The position numbers and the translations under genes are program-made. Shown here in pieces: positions 35,668 through 44,038 of a stretch of 64,000 nt of DNA (position 1 is its first letter; every line of letters starts with the position of its first letter). This DNA is from Pseudomonas yamanorum. Lineage in GTDB: Bacteria; Pseudomonadota; Gammaproteobacteria; Pseudomonadales; Pseudomonadaceae. The stretch spans positions 1,922,001 to 1,986,000 of the forward strand of contig NZ_LT629793.1 of assembly GCF_900105735.1 (NCBI RefSeq), read 5' to 3'. The notes under the pieces are model-generated. The model was not told where the DNA came from, ran no database searches, and saw nothing but the letters and a program-made list of their open reading frames with translations.

Positions 35668-36524
35668 TATTTGGCCTCCTGCGCGGTGGCCAGCTTGGCC
35701 TGGAATTCACTGAAGTTGGCGGTGCCGTGGATGTATTCGTTGATCCACGCAGTAAACGTCTCACGGTCCCGGGCAATCGGGTCCCACGCCTGGTAGAAGC
35801 GGTTGTCACGTTCGGTGTAACCGTGGGCGTAGGACGGATGCGCGCCACCCGGCACATGACACACGGCAGTCAGGGCCCAGGTCGGCAGGACGCAGGCGTT
35901 CATCGGTGCCTTGAGGTCATCGACGATTTCTTCGACGGTGACGATGCAGCGCTTGGCCGCCAGGGCCGCTTCTTTCTGCACCCCGAGGATGCCCCAGAGC
36001 AACACGTTGCCCTTGCGGTCAGCCTTTTGTGCGTGGATCACGGTGATGTCCGGGCGCACCGATGGCACGGCAGCCAGCACTTCGCCGGTGAAGGGGCAAG
36101 TCACGGTCTTGATCAGCGGGTTGACCTTGGGCAGGTCGGAACCGGCGTAGGCCCGCAGCACCGCGAATGGCAGGCCGGAGGCACCGGCGACGTAGGCATT
36201 GGCCAGGTCGGCGTGGCTGTGTTCTTCGATCTCCAGCGGTTGCGGCCATTGCTTTTCAACCGCGTCCCGCAGGCGATGCAGGGAGCCCACGCCCGGGTTG
36301 CCGCCCCAGGAGAAAATCAGCTTGCGTGCACAGCCCGCACCGATCAACTGGTCGTAAATCAGGTCAGGCGTCATGCGCACCAGGGTCAGGTCTTTCTTGC
36401 CCTGACGAATGATTTCATGACCCGCCGCCGTAGGGATCAGGTGAGTAAAGCCTTCCAGTGCAACGGTGTCACCGTCATTCACGAACTGCTTGACCGCATC
36501 AGCCAGCGAAAGGATTTCAGCCAT
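35667..36524 (-). CDS. pcaI: 3-oxoadipate CoA-transferase subunit A
   Basis: Alpha subunit (285 residues) of the CoA-transferase that activates beta-ketoadipate. It starts MAEILSLADAVKQFVNDGDTVALEGFTHLIP. FSWGGNPGVGSLHRLRD and VTVEEIVDDL are conserved. ATG 36524 is selected (GGGAGCC ribosome site); an in-frame upstream start at 36608 would begin within the promoter region next to the PcaR box. It is the first gene of the promoter marked by PcaR operators at 36612-36645. Confidence 0.94.
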   Translation of the reverse strand: MAEILSLADAVKQFVNDGDTVALEGFTHLIPTAAGHEIIRQGKKDLTLVRMTPDLIYDQLIGAGCARKLIFSWGGNPGVGSLHRLRDAVEKQWPQPLEIEEHSHADLANAYVAGASGLPFAVLRAYAGSDLPKVNPLIKTVTCPFTGEVLAAVPSVRPDITVIHAQKADRKGNVLLWGILGVQKEAALAAKRCIVTVEEIVDDLKAPMNACVLPTWALTAVCHVPGGAHPSYAHGYTERDNRFYQAWDPIARDRETFTAWINEYIHGTANFSEFQAKLATAQEAK

Positions 36525-36611
36525 GGGGTTGGGCTCCCGGTATCGATCGAAAAAGGCGCTGGGGGCAGCGCCGAAGTGCTTGAAGATTAAGCCGGGGGTT
36601 GAGGCCAAACA

Positions 36612-36645
36612 ATCCGATAATCGACTGAGTGTTCGATTATCGAAC
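36612..36645 (-). promoter_or_regulatory. Tandem PcaR operators upstream of pcaI
   Basis: GTTCGATTATCGAAC at 36631-36645 is a perfect 15-bp palindrome close to the PcaR recognition sequence described for pcaIJ of P. putida (GTTCGATAATCGCAC). A second, weaker copy ATCCGATAATCGACT lies at 36612-36626, 19 bp centre to centre, i.e. about two helical turns away. Confidence 0.8.
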
Positions 36646-36672
36646 GGATTGTTGTCTTGCTATCGGTCCGCC

Positions 36673-38019
36673 TCAGGTGGCGTCCGCATGACTGACCATG
36701 CCCTTGATCACCACCGCGGTGGTGGCCAATGCCGCTGGTATCACCAGTGCCGTCAGCACCTGTTCGAAGTTCCAGCCCAGGCCCAGCAAGGTTGCGCCCA
36801 TCCATGCACCGAGGATCGCGCCAAAACGGCCGATGCCGAGCATCCACGACACACCGGTGGCACGGCCCTGGGTTGGGTAGAAGCGTGCGGCCAACGATGG
36901 CATCGCCGATTGCGCACCGTTGACGCACATACCGGCGATCAGCACCAGGGTCGCCAGCAGCGTGATATTGCCCAGGCTCTGCCCCACCGCGTAGGCAAAC
37001 ACCCCGGCCAGCAGATAGAAGGCGCCGATGACCTTGTGGGGATTGAACCGATCCATCGCCCAGCCCACGCCGACTGCGCTTAGCACGCCGCCGAACTGGA
37101 ATAACGCACCGATAAATGCGGCCTGTTCCATGCTGGCGCCGCTGTCACGCATGAGGGTCGGCAGCCAACTGGTCAGCAGGTAAACAATCACAAGGCCCAT
37201 GAAATAAGTCAGCCACAACAGCAAGGTGCCGGCGCTGTAGGTGCCCGAGAAGATCACCGCGAACACGTTGCGCGCCTTGACGGTTTTTTGCTCGGGTACG
37301 CTGAAGCTTGAGGCTTGGGCGACGATGCTGGGCTCGATGGGCGCGAGGGTCTTGCGCACCTTGTCGGTGCCGCGATTGCGCACCACCAGGTAACGCGCCG
37401 ACTCCGGCAGCCAGAACAGCAACACCACCGCGAGGATCAACGGCAAGATGCCGCCGATCATCAGCAGGCTGTGCCAGCCAAAGGCCGGGATCAACTTGGC
37501 CGAGATAAACCCACCACCGGCCATGCCCAGGTTGAAGCCGCAGAACATGCTGGTCACCAGCAGCGACTTATGGCGCTCCGGGGTGTATTCGGAGAGCAGC
37601 GTCGTGGCATTCGGCATGCCCGCGCCCAGGCCCAGGCCGGTGAGGAAACGCAGGATCAGCAGTTGATCGACGTTGCTGCTGTAGGCCGATGCCAGGCTGA
37701 AGGCACCAAACACCAATACCGCCCCCACCAGCACCACCTTGCGTCCGAAGCGGTCGGCGAGTGGGCCGGAGCCGAGGGCGCCAAAGACCATGCCGATCAA
37801 CGCGGCGCTCATCACCGGGCCGAGACTGGCGCGGTCGATGCCCCAGTCCTGGGACAGCGCCGGGGCAATAAAGCCCATGGCGGCCGTGTCGAGGCCGTCG
37901 AGGAAGACGATGAGAAAACACAGGATCACCACCCGCCACTGATACCGCGACAGCGGCTGGGCGTTGATGAAGGACTGAACGTCCAGGCAAGTACCGACAG
38001 CAGGTGAAGGCTGATTCAT
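36673..38019 (-). CDS. pcaK: 4-hydroxybenzoate/protocatechuate transporter
   Basis: Aromatic acid:H+ symporter (AAHS) MFS family, 448 residues. The DGLDTAAMGF sequence in helix 1 is the conserved aromatic-acid-binding motif. GPLADRFGRKVVLVG and LPESARYLVVRN follow the family pattern. PcaK also mediates chemotaxis to 4-hydroxybenzoate in P. putida. The ATG at 38019 is preferred to a GTG five codons upstream. It lies between pcaR and the pcaI promoter. Confidence 0.92.
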   Translation of the reverse strand: MNQPSPAVGTCLDVQSFINAQPLSRYQWRVVILCFLIVFLDGLDTAAMGFIAPALSQDWGIDRASLGPVMSAALIGMVFGALGSGPLADRFGRKVVLVGAVLVFGAFSLASAYSSNVDQLLILRFLTGLGLGAGMPNATTLLSEYTPERHKSLLVTSMFCGFNLGMAGGGFISAKLIPAFGWHSLLMIGGILPLILAVVLLFWLPESARYLVVRNRGTDKVRKTLAPIEPSIVAQASSFSVPEQKTVKARNVFAVIFSGTYSAGTLLLWLTYFMGLVIVYLLTSWLPTLMRDSGASMEQAAFIGALFQFGGVLSAVGVGWAMDRFNPHKVIGAFYLLAGVFAYAVGQSLGNITLLATLVLIAGMCVNGAQSAMPSLAARFYPTQGRATGVSWMLGIGRFGAILGAWMGATLLGLGWNFEQVLTALVIPAALATTAVVIKGMVSHADAT

Positions 38020-38167
38020 TATTTTTATTTCCACACCGATGGGCGGGCGAACGACCTTGAGTCGTCATTATTATTGGGGCGGCGCCTTGAAGCGCTGCCG
38101 CACATTAATAAGCCTTGGGAAACACCGTCAATTCATCCAGCCGGGATCTGTGCGGTCACCGAACAGC

Positions 38168-39010
38168 TTACGCAAACAGCTGGGCACTCAGCTCCTGGCT
38201 GGCGCTGAGCATGCTTGGCAGAAAACGCTGCTCCAGCTCACTGCGGCTGACCCGCCCGGCATGGGTGCTGACGTTCAGCGCAGCCAGAACCTGGCCGGAA
38301 GCGTCGTACACCGGCACAGCGATGGAACGCAGGCCTTGTTCCAGTTCCTGGTCGACAATGCACCAGCCTTGTTGCCGCACTTCCTGCAGGCATTCGAGCA
38401 AGGCTTGCGGGGTGGTGAGGGTGCGGCTGGTCTTGGTTTGCAGGTCGGCGTGGTCGAGGTAGTCCTGCAGCGAGGCATCATCCAGCGCCGCCAGCAGGAT
38501 ACGGCCCATGGAGGTGCAGTAGGCCGGGAGACGGCCGCCCACGGAAAGGTCGATGGAAATCAGGCGCTGGGTGGTGGCGGAGCGGGCAATGTAGAGGATG
38601 TCATCGCCTTCCAGGGTCGCCATGTTGCAGGCTTCGTGGAGTTGCTCGCTCATGCGGTCCAGGTAGGGTTGGGCGGAAACCGCCAGGGGCGTGGACGACA
38701 GGTACGCGTGGCCGAGGGTCAACACCTTGGGCAGCAGCGAATAGGTACGCCCGTCGGTGGTGGCATAGCCGAGTTTGATCAGGGTATGCAGGCAACGACG
38801 TACGGCGGCGCGGGGAATTTCCGTGCGGTGGCTGATCTGGGCGATGGTCAGGTGGCGCTTGCGTTCCTGGAACGCCTGCACCACGGCCAGGCCACGGGCC
38901 AGAGAGGTCATGAAGTCCGGATCACCGGTAAACGCCTGGATACGCTTGGCCGGTGACGCAACGATCGGCGGCGCCACTGATGCGAAGGAGTTGCGCAATT
39001 GATCGTTCAT
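38168..39010 (-). CDS. pcaR: IclR-family activator of the pca regulon
   Basis: Transcriptional regulator of 280 residues that activates pca genes in response to beta-ketoadipate. The N-terminal winged HTH runs DFMTSLARGLAVVQAFQERKRHLTIAQISHRTEIPRAAVRRCLHTLIKLGY with short gaps in conservation. The C-terminal IclR effector domain includes SIDLSVGGRLPAYCTSMGRILLA. It is transcribed in the same direction as pcaK with about 150 bp between. A pair of PcaR boxes 90-130 bp upstream suggests autoregulation. Confidence 0.94.
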   Translation of the reverse strand: MNDQLRNSFASVAPPIVASPAKRIQAFTGDPDFMTSLARGLAVVQAFQERKRHLTIAQISHRTEIPRAAVRRCLHTLIKLGYATTDGRTYSLLPKVLTLGHAYLSSTPLAVSAQPYLDRMSEQLHEACNMATLEGDDILYIARSATTQRLISIDLSVGGRLPAYCTSMGRILLAALDDASLQDYLDHADLQTKTSRTLTTPQALLECLQEVRQQGWCIVDQELEQGLRSIAVPVYDASGQVLAALNVSTHAGRVSRSELEQRFLPSMLSASQELSAQLFA

Positions 39011-39103
39011 TTGGGGTCCTTTCTCTTATTTTTAACCGCTGCGGGGGTGAGCGCTATTACAAGCCGCCGTGCAATTGATACACAAGGCAGCGAGGCCAAC
39101 ATT

Positions 39104-39137
39104 GGGCGATTATCGGACGACCATTCGATTATCGCAA
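39104..39137 (-). promoter_or_regulatory. Tandem PcaR boxes upstream of pcaR
   Basis: GGGCGATTATCGGAC (39104-39118) and ATTCGATTATCGCAA (39123-39137) share the CGATTATCG core of the pcaI operator and have the same 19-bp spacing as the pair at 36612-36645. They are probably autoregulatory. Confidence 0.7.
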
Positions 39138-39249
39138 TTTTTCACTGCCGGCTGGTGTCGGATCCGGATCGTCCACCAGGGTGGCTTCTCAAGCGACTTT
39201 CAGAATCGGCTGATGTACGAGAGAAGTTAAGATTTATTTACCGCGTTTA

Positions 39250-39686
39250 GAAAGCTTCACCATTTATGACGCCAATAGTTCAGCAAGTACCTCACCTGCG
39301 CGCGTAACAAAACTCTCACACAAAGTTGACGATTTTTAACTTGATCGCGATAGTGTTATTCAAACGCGTCGCTATAATGCATCCTGTGTAGAGGCCAGTC
39401 GTCTCGCCCTCGAGGACGAACCTCACCCAGCCGTGTACCGGCTTTGTGCAAGCTGCGCCGCAAGTACCTGACACTCATTTCAAATGCCTGCCAACTGCTT
39501 GTGGTTGTGAACAAGAAAACTGTTGCTACGACAGCTGTTCTTCTCCGGCATCGTGGCCGCGTGCAATAAAGAAGTGGTTTTTCCTGTATACCTTCACACG
39601 CTGATCTTTCGGGTTGATGGTATACCGGGGCGACTTCCCGGCATCGCGCTTCGCCGGAATCAAACTCAACTCAATTAGGTAACAAT
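39250..39686 (+). other. Intergenic region with promoter and long leader, possible RNA element
   Basis: No protein gene. TATAAT at 39373-39378 is a consensus -10, but its -35 is weak. If used, it makes a leader of about 300 nt before the GTG at 39687. That leader contains several GC-rich stem candidates (for example around 39395-39460 and ATACCGGGGCGACTTCCCGG at 39625-39645) and lacks an open frame. It could be a regulated 5' UTR or an sRNA. I do not recognise an Rfam family. Confidence 0.35.
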
Positions 39687-39887
39687 GTGACGAAAGACGA
39701 ACTGCGCGCGGAACTTGAGCGCCAGGAACAACGTTACAAGGATGTTTACGGCGGGGAAGTCACCACCTACGCCGCCCAACCAGAACCTGAACGCAAGCCA
39801 TGGCGCAAACGAGCCAGTCTGCTCGACCAGGCCTTTGCCCAGGAAATCCAAAAGATTGAACAGGACCTCAAAGCCGAAGAGCCATAA
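39687..39887 (+). CDS. Small conserved-type hypothetical protein
   Basis: Charged protein of 66 residues beginning at GTG 39687 ([26 protein letters not shown], then ..[24 protein letters not shown] in the C-terminal half). It is predicted helical, soluble and without a signal peptide. TAGGTAAC just upstream may serve as a weak ribosome site. I do not recognise a function. It precedes pit by 310 bp and is probably separately transcribed. Confidence 0.65.
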   Translation: MTKDELRAELERQEQRYKDVYGGEVTTYAAQPEPERKPWRKRASLLDQAFAQEIQKIEQDLKAEEP

Positions 39888-40197
39888 GCGATTCGGATTG
39901 AGCTTCCAGAGGTGCCATCTCTCTGCCAGTACCGCGCTGGCGGAGGGAAGCGCCTAATGGCGTCTTACCGAAATTTCATACAATTGTTTCAGATGCTTCC
40001 TTCCAGCGGTTTAAGCCGCACATTTAAAGCATCCTCCTTATAAATCAACCACTTGCCAAAGCCCCGAAAACACCGGGATACGCCCCTCCCCGCCATTTTT
40101 TTTCGTTGAAGAATGTTACCGATGAGCAGCTAGTGCATTGATTACCGATGTTTTCTGGCATAATCGCGCCCCCTTACGACCGGGTCAGAAAACCTTC
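39888..40197 (+). promoter_or_regulatory. Intergenic region carrying the pit promoter
   Basis: No gene. A possible sigma70 promoter TTGATT (40138-40143), 15-bp spacer, CATAAT (40159-40164) lies about 34 bp before the pit ATG; the spacer is short, so this is weak. No PHO box was recognised. Confidence 0.35.
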
Positions 40198-41673
40198 ATG
40201 ATCGATTTATTCAGCGGACTGGATGCTTGGGTTCTAGTGAGCCTGTTGCTCGCCCTGGCCTTTGTCCTCGCCTTCGAGTTCATCAATGGCTTTCATGACA
40301 CCGCTAACGCGGTTGCCACAGTCATCTATACCAAAGCCATGCCTCCGCATCTGGCCGTGTTCTTCTCCGGGGTGTTCAACTTCCTCGGCGTGTTGCTCGG
40401 CGGTGTCGGTGTTGCATATGCCATCGTGCACTTGCTGCCGGTGGAGTTGCTGATCAATGTGAACACCGGCCACGGTCTGGCCATGGTCTTCTCATTATTG
40501 GCCGCGGCGATCACCTGGAACCTCGGCACCTGGTATTTCGGGATCCCGGCGTCCAGTTCCCACACCCTGATCGGCTCGATCCTCGGTGTCGGCCTGGCCA
40601 ACGCCCTGATCAACGACATTCCCCTGGCTGACGGCGTGAACTGGCAGAAAGCGATCGATATCGGTGCCTCGCTGGTGTTCTCGCCGATGGCCGGTTTCGT
40701 GGTGGCAGCCCTGGTGCTGCTCGGCCTGAAGTGGTGGCGCCCGCTGTCAAAGATGCACAAGACACCGGACCAGCGCCGCAAGCTCGACGACAAGAAGCAC
40801 CCACCGTTCTGGAACCGCCTGGTACTGGTGATTTCGGCAATGGCCGTGAGCTTCGTGCACGGCTCCAACGATGGTCAGAAAGGTATCGGCCTGATCATGC
40901 TGGTGTTGATTGGTATCGTCCCGGCGCAGTTCGTACTGGACTTGGGCAGCACCACTTACCAGATCGAGCGTACCCGCGACGCGACGCTGCACTTGAATCA
41001 GTTCTACCAGCGTAATCACGAAACCCTCGGTGAGTTCCTCGCTCTGGGCAAGAGTGTGAAAGACGATTTGCCGGGCAAGTTCCAGTGCAATCCGCAGCAG
41101 ACTGAACCGACCATCAACGCCCTGCTGGATACATTGAAGGGGGTCTCTGACTACCATTCGTTGACTGCCGAGCACCGCATTGAAGTGCGTCGTTATCTGT
41201 TGTGCCTGGATGACACCGCGAAGAAGGTGGGCAAGTTGCCTGGCCTGGAAGCGCGTGAGAAGTCGGACCTGGACAAGTTGCGCAAGGATCTGACGGCTAC
41301 TACCGAATATGCACCGTTCTGGGTGATCCTGGCGGTAGCGCTGGCCTTGGGCCTGGGCACCATGGTGGGCTGGAAGCGTGTGGTGTTGACCATTGGTGAG
41401 AAGATCGGCAAGCAAGGGATGACGTATGCCCAGGGCATGTCGGCGCAGATCACCACGGCCAGCATGATTGGTTTGGCTAACATCTTTAGCCTGCCGGTTT
41501 CCACGACCCATGTGTTGTCTTCGGGTGTGGCCGGGACCATGGTGGCTAACAAGAGTGGGCTGCAAGGCGGTACCGTTAAGACCATTTTGATGGCTTGGGT
41601 GTTGACCTTGCCGGCGACTGTGGGCCTTTCGGCCGGGTTGTTCTGGTTGGCTTCCAAGGCTTTGGGTAGCTGA
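40198..41673 (+). CDS. pit: Low-affinity inorganic phosphate transporter, PiT family
   Basis: Inner-membrane phosphate (metal-phosphate):H+ symporter of 491 residues. The two PiT signature repeats are present: FEFINGFHDTANAVATVIYTKAM near the N-terminus and GLANIFSLPVSTTHVLSSGVAGTM near the C-terminus; SFVHGSNDGQKGIGLIML is the second conserved half. A soluble loop (about residues 260-375) separates the bundles. ATG 40198 places the first helix correctly; an in-frame upstream start would lie on the putative -35 element. It is followed by a terminator and the second composite repeat. Confidence 0.94.
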   Translation: MIDLFSGLDAWVLVSLLLALAFVLAFEFINGFHDTANAVATVIYTKAMPPHLAVFFSGVFNFLGVLLGGVGVAYAIVHLLPVELLINVNTGHGLAMVFSLLAAAITWNLGTWYFGIPASSSHTLIGSILGVGLANALINDIPLADGVNWQKAIDIGASLVFSPMAGFVVAALVLLGLKWWRPLSKMHKTPDQRRKLDDKKHPPFWNRLVLVISAMAVSFVHGSNDGQKGIGLIMLVLIGIVPAQFVLDLGSTTYQIERTRDATLHLNQFYQRNHETLGEFLALGKSVKDDLPGKFQCNPQQTEPTINALLDTLKGVSDYHSLTAEHRIEVRRYLLCLDDTAKKVGKLPGLEAREKSDLDKLRKDLTATTEYAPFWVILAVALALGLGTMVGWKRVVLTIGEKIGKQGMTYAQGMSAQITTASMIGLANIFSLPVSTTHVLSSGVAGTMVANKSGLQGGTVKTILMAWVLTLPATVGLSAGLFWLASKALGS

Positions 41674-41694
41674 CAGATCTTTGGCTTGTGAAGA

Positions 41695-41727
41695 GGGTGC
41701 GACCTGTGAGGGTCGTGCCTTTTTTTG
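41695..41727 (+). terminator. Rho-independent terminator after pit
   Basis: GGTGCGACC pairs with GGTCGTGCC (two G-U pairs) around TGTGAG, followed by seven T residues. Confidence 0.85.
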
Positions 41728-41741
41728 TGGCTGGGGTTTGG

Positions 41742-42437
41742 GTGTATATCCGTTATTTGGGTGATGGCCACTTATGGTTCCGCTCTTACAGCGGCTCACT
41801 TTTGAAGAGCGCAAAAGTAAGCAAAACGCTCTTGCCCCACCACTCGGCTCCTCGCTTAGGCTCGGTGTGCCCTCACTCCGGCTTTGGACCGTGGGCCGCC
41901 GCGATGGGCCATCCTTGGCCCAGCGCGGCTAACCCGGCGTCCTGCCGGGTTACCCACGCTCCAAAGCCTGCGTTCGGCCAGCGTGGTTTAACGGGGCGCC
42001 TAAGATCAAAATCAAGATCAACAGCAAGAGCACAGCGGCCTACCGGCCGGCTTGAGTGTTGAAGAGCAAAATCAAAAGCTAAAGCGGGCACGGTCAAATG
42101 TGGGAGCTGGTTTGCCTGCGATGGCATCACCTCGGTGTGTCTGAAAAACCGAGTTGTCTGCATCGCAGGCAAGCCAGCTCCCACAGAAAAACAGAGCCAC
42201 CCCGCCCGTAGCAGCTGTCGAGCGCCAGCGAGGCTGCGTGCTTTTGATCTGCTTTTGACTTTGATCTGCGGGCCCCGTTAACCACGATGGCCGCAAGTAG
42301 GCACGGTGGAGCCTGGGCGAGGCACCGAGTGGTGGGGCAAAGCGTTTTTTGGTTACTTTTTTAGGCGTTTGTAAAAAAGTGGCTCGCTGTAAGAGCGAAA
42401 CCATAAGTGGCCGTTACCTAAATAACGGATATACACC
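41742..42437. repeat. Composite inverted-arm repeat, copy 2
   Basis: About 700 bp. The left arm (41742-42060) is almost identical to that of copy 1. The internal REP doublet is at 42100-42185. The right arm (42250-42437) is shortened: the ~100 bp that contains the GGGCCATGGATGGCCC-like segment in copies 1 and 3 is missing (junction near 42312). The ends carry CCGTTATTTGG and CCTAAATAACGG hairpin sequences. Confidence 0.9.
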
Positions 42438-42463
42438 CACACCCCACCACTAAATCCAAAACA

Positions 42464-42489
42464 AAAAAAAGGCGACCGAAGTCGCCCAA
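42464..42489 (-). terminator. Rho-independent terminator downstream of ccoM
   Basis: On the minus strand GGGCGACTTCGGTCGCC forms a tight UUCG tetraloop hairpin followed by eight T residues. It starts about 35 bp after the ccoM stop. Confidence 0.9.
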
Positions 42490-42522
42490 AATGCCTTGCG
42501 TGCTCATGTATCCCGAAAAGAC

Positions 42523-42639
42523 CTAAGGCTTCTTACGCTTGTTAGCGTCTTTCCAGATAAAAATTCCAAACCCTACAAAGAACATCACCATGAGGCCAAC
42601 CGTCAGCACTCCGGCAAATACCACATTATCGAAAAACAT
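42523..42639 (-). CDS. ccoM: Cytochrome cbb3 oxidase small subunit CcoM
   Basis: Single-helix membrane protein of 38 residues: MFFDNVVFAGVLTVGLMV, then MFFVGFGIFIWKDANKRKKP. The sequence pattern (short periplasmic start FxDNVV, one transmembrane helix, WKD and a basic cytoplasmic tail) matches CcoM, the small subunit described in the P. stutzeri cbb3 oxidase. A strong GGAGG ribosome site lies 6 nt upstream and a UUCG terminator follows. It stands apart from the ccoNOPQ genes, which are not in the window. An Anr-type site 66 bp upstream indicates induction at low oxygen, consistent with the high-affinity oxidase. Confidence 0.82.
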   Translation of the reverse strand: MFFDNVVFAGVLTVGLMVMFFVGFGIFIWKDANKRKKP

Positions 42640-42704
42640 GACCGGCCTCCTGCACTTGCCCTGTTGCGATAGGGCTAAGTTAACCAAGAAGACGAAAGAA
42701 GAAA

Positions 42705-42718
42705 TTGACGAGGATCAA
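42705..42718 (-). promoter_or_regulatory. Anr/Fnr box upstream of ccoM
   Basis: TTGACGAGGATCAA (plus-strand reading) matches TTGAT-N4-ATCAA with one change. On the minus strand a TTAACT -10-like hexamer follows about 20 bp downstream, the geometry of a class II Fnr promoter. Confidence 0.75.
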
Positions 42719-42757
42719 TGTCGCCCGCGACGGGGCGTAAAGAAGGGAAATAACTGA

Positions 42758-42777
42758 CCTGCATCAAACGATGCAGG
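42758..42777 (-). terminator. Hairpin after the 53-residue protein gene
   Basis: Perfect 8-bp stem CCTGCATC/GATGCAGG with loop AAAC, 5 bp after the stop codon. The following T-tract is poor, so termination is uncertain. Confidence 0.45.
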
Positions 42778-42782
42778 CTATA

Positions 42783-42944
42783 TCAACGCTTTTTCGGTTT
42801 GTTTTTCGGCTTTTTCTTGGCCTTACCCAACGGCATCGCCTGCTCAAACGCCTGACGCACTTCATTCAGTCGTTTGTCATTCAGATCATGGACACGTTTG
42901 GCCCGTTCGGCATTCAGGTCTATCAGTTTGTCATCGTCACTCAT
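42783..42944 (-). CDS. Small basic-tailed hypothetical protein
   Basis: Protein of 53 residues, MSDDDKLIDLNAERAKRVHD at the start and a lysine/proline-rich end (KAKKKPKNKPKKR). It is probably a short soluble helix with a basic tail that could touch nucleic acid; this is only a suggestion. An in-frame upstream extension to 43157 would run into the divergent lysR-type gene and is not credible. Its hairpin and position suggest a separate small transcription unit between ccoM and the LysR regulator. Confidence 0.6.
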   Translation of the reverse strand: MSDDDKLIDLNAERAKRVHDLNDKRLNEVRQAFEQAMPLGKAKKKPKNKPKKR

Positions 42945-43077
42945 GGCTTGGCTTACGTAATGGCTGGGATGCCCCAATAATGCGTCCTGCGCCAATCCCA
43001 CGTAAACAAAATCGGTGTCATCCCGCGCATTTGCCCGCAAAATCACCCCATCCCAACCCTCACACAGAGCGTTCGAC

Positions 43078-43950
43078 GTGGCACTGCACAAGGACCTTCC
43101 CCCACTCCTGGCCCTGCGCGCCTTTGAAGCCGTGGCCCGGAATCTGAGTTTTATCAAGGCTGCCGCCGAACTGTCGGTGACCCAAAGCGCCCTCAGCCAT
43201 CAAGTGCAGAAGCTCGAACAACATCTGGGCAAGCCTCTATTTGTCCGACGCACCCGCGCCATCGATCTGACCGAAGACGGCCAACACTACTACGACCAAA
43301 TCCGCCCCGCCCTCGACGTCATCGCCGCCGCTACCCGCCAGCAACAAATACCACCCGCCACCAGCGTGCTGCGCGTCGGCCTGCTCGCCTCGTTCGCCAC
43401 CTTGTGGCTGGCGCCGCGCCTGGCCGGGTTTCTTAGCCGCTACCCGCACATCCAGGTGGAGTTGGTACCCGCGATTCAACTGGCAGATGTCGCCGCCGCC
43501 GAGGTCGACCTGGCGATTCGCTACGGCAAAGGCGACTGGGCCGACGTGCAGGCCACCCGCTTGATGAGCGAAACCCTGTCACCGGTTTGCAGCCCAGCTT
43601 TCAAGGCCAGCCTACTGGAGAACGGCCCCCTGCTGATGGCCACCTCGCACCGCCCTTTCGAGTGGACCGACTGGTCCCGGCATTACCAAGTGGATGTGGA
43701 GCACTACCCCAAGGCACTGTTACACGACTACAACATCGTGGTGGAAGCTGCCGTCGCCGGCCAGGGCATCGCCATGGGCCGCCACCGCCTGATCGAGCGC
43801 AGGTTGAAGGACGGCACATTGGTGGAAGCCTTCGACCAGCCGCCCTACCACAGCGAGATCGGTTACTGGCTGATCACCTCGCAAGGCGGTACCAGCCAAG
43901 CGGCCAACTGTTTCAGTGAATGGCTGCGGGAAATCTGTGCTGACGCATGA
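43078..43950 (+). CDS. LysR-family transcriptional regulator (GcvA-like)
   Basis: LTTR of 290 residues from GTG 43078. DLPPLLALRAFEAVARNLSFIKAAAELSVTQSALSHQVQKLEQ is the N-terminal winged HTH (split by no gap), and the effector domain contains LRVGLLASFATLWLAPRLAGFL and VDLAIRYGKGDW, as in GcvA/AmpR-type regulators. An upstream in-frame GTG (43015) would add 21 unconserved residues. It lies about 90 bp before ridA-aminotransferase genes in the same orientation. Control of those two genes is likely but unproven. Confidence 0.88.
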   Translation: MALHKDLPPLLALRAFEAVARNLSFIKAAAELSVTQSALSHQVQKLEQHLGKPLFVRRTRAIDLTEDGQHYYDQIRPALDVIAAATRQQQIPPATSVLRVGLLASFATLWLAPRLAGFLSRYPHIQVELVPAIQLADVAAAEVDLAIRYGKGDWADVQATRLMSETLSPVCSPAFKASLLENGPLLMATSHRPFEWTDWSRHYQVDVEHYPKALLHDYNIVVEAAVAGQGIAMGRHRLIERRLKDGTLVEAFDQPPYHSEIGYWLITSQGGTSQAANCFSEWLREICADA

Positions 43951-44038
43951 GTTATTTCGATACGTCGAGTGAGATCTATCCGTTTGTCGACCCAAACCAC
44001 GCCGCCCATGCTGAAGACTCTTCCCAAGAGGATTCAAC

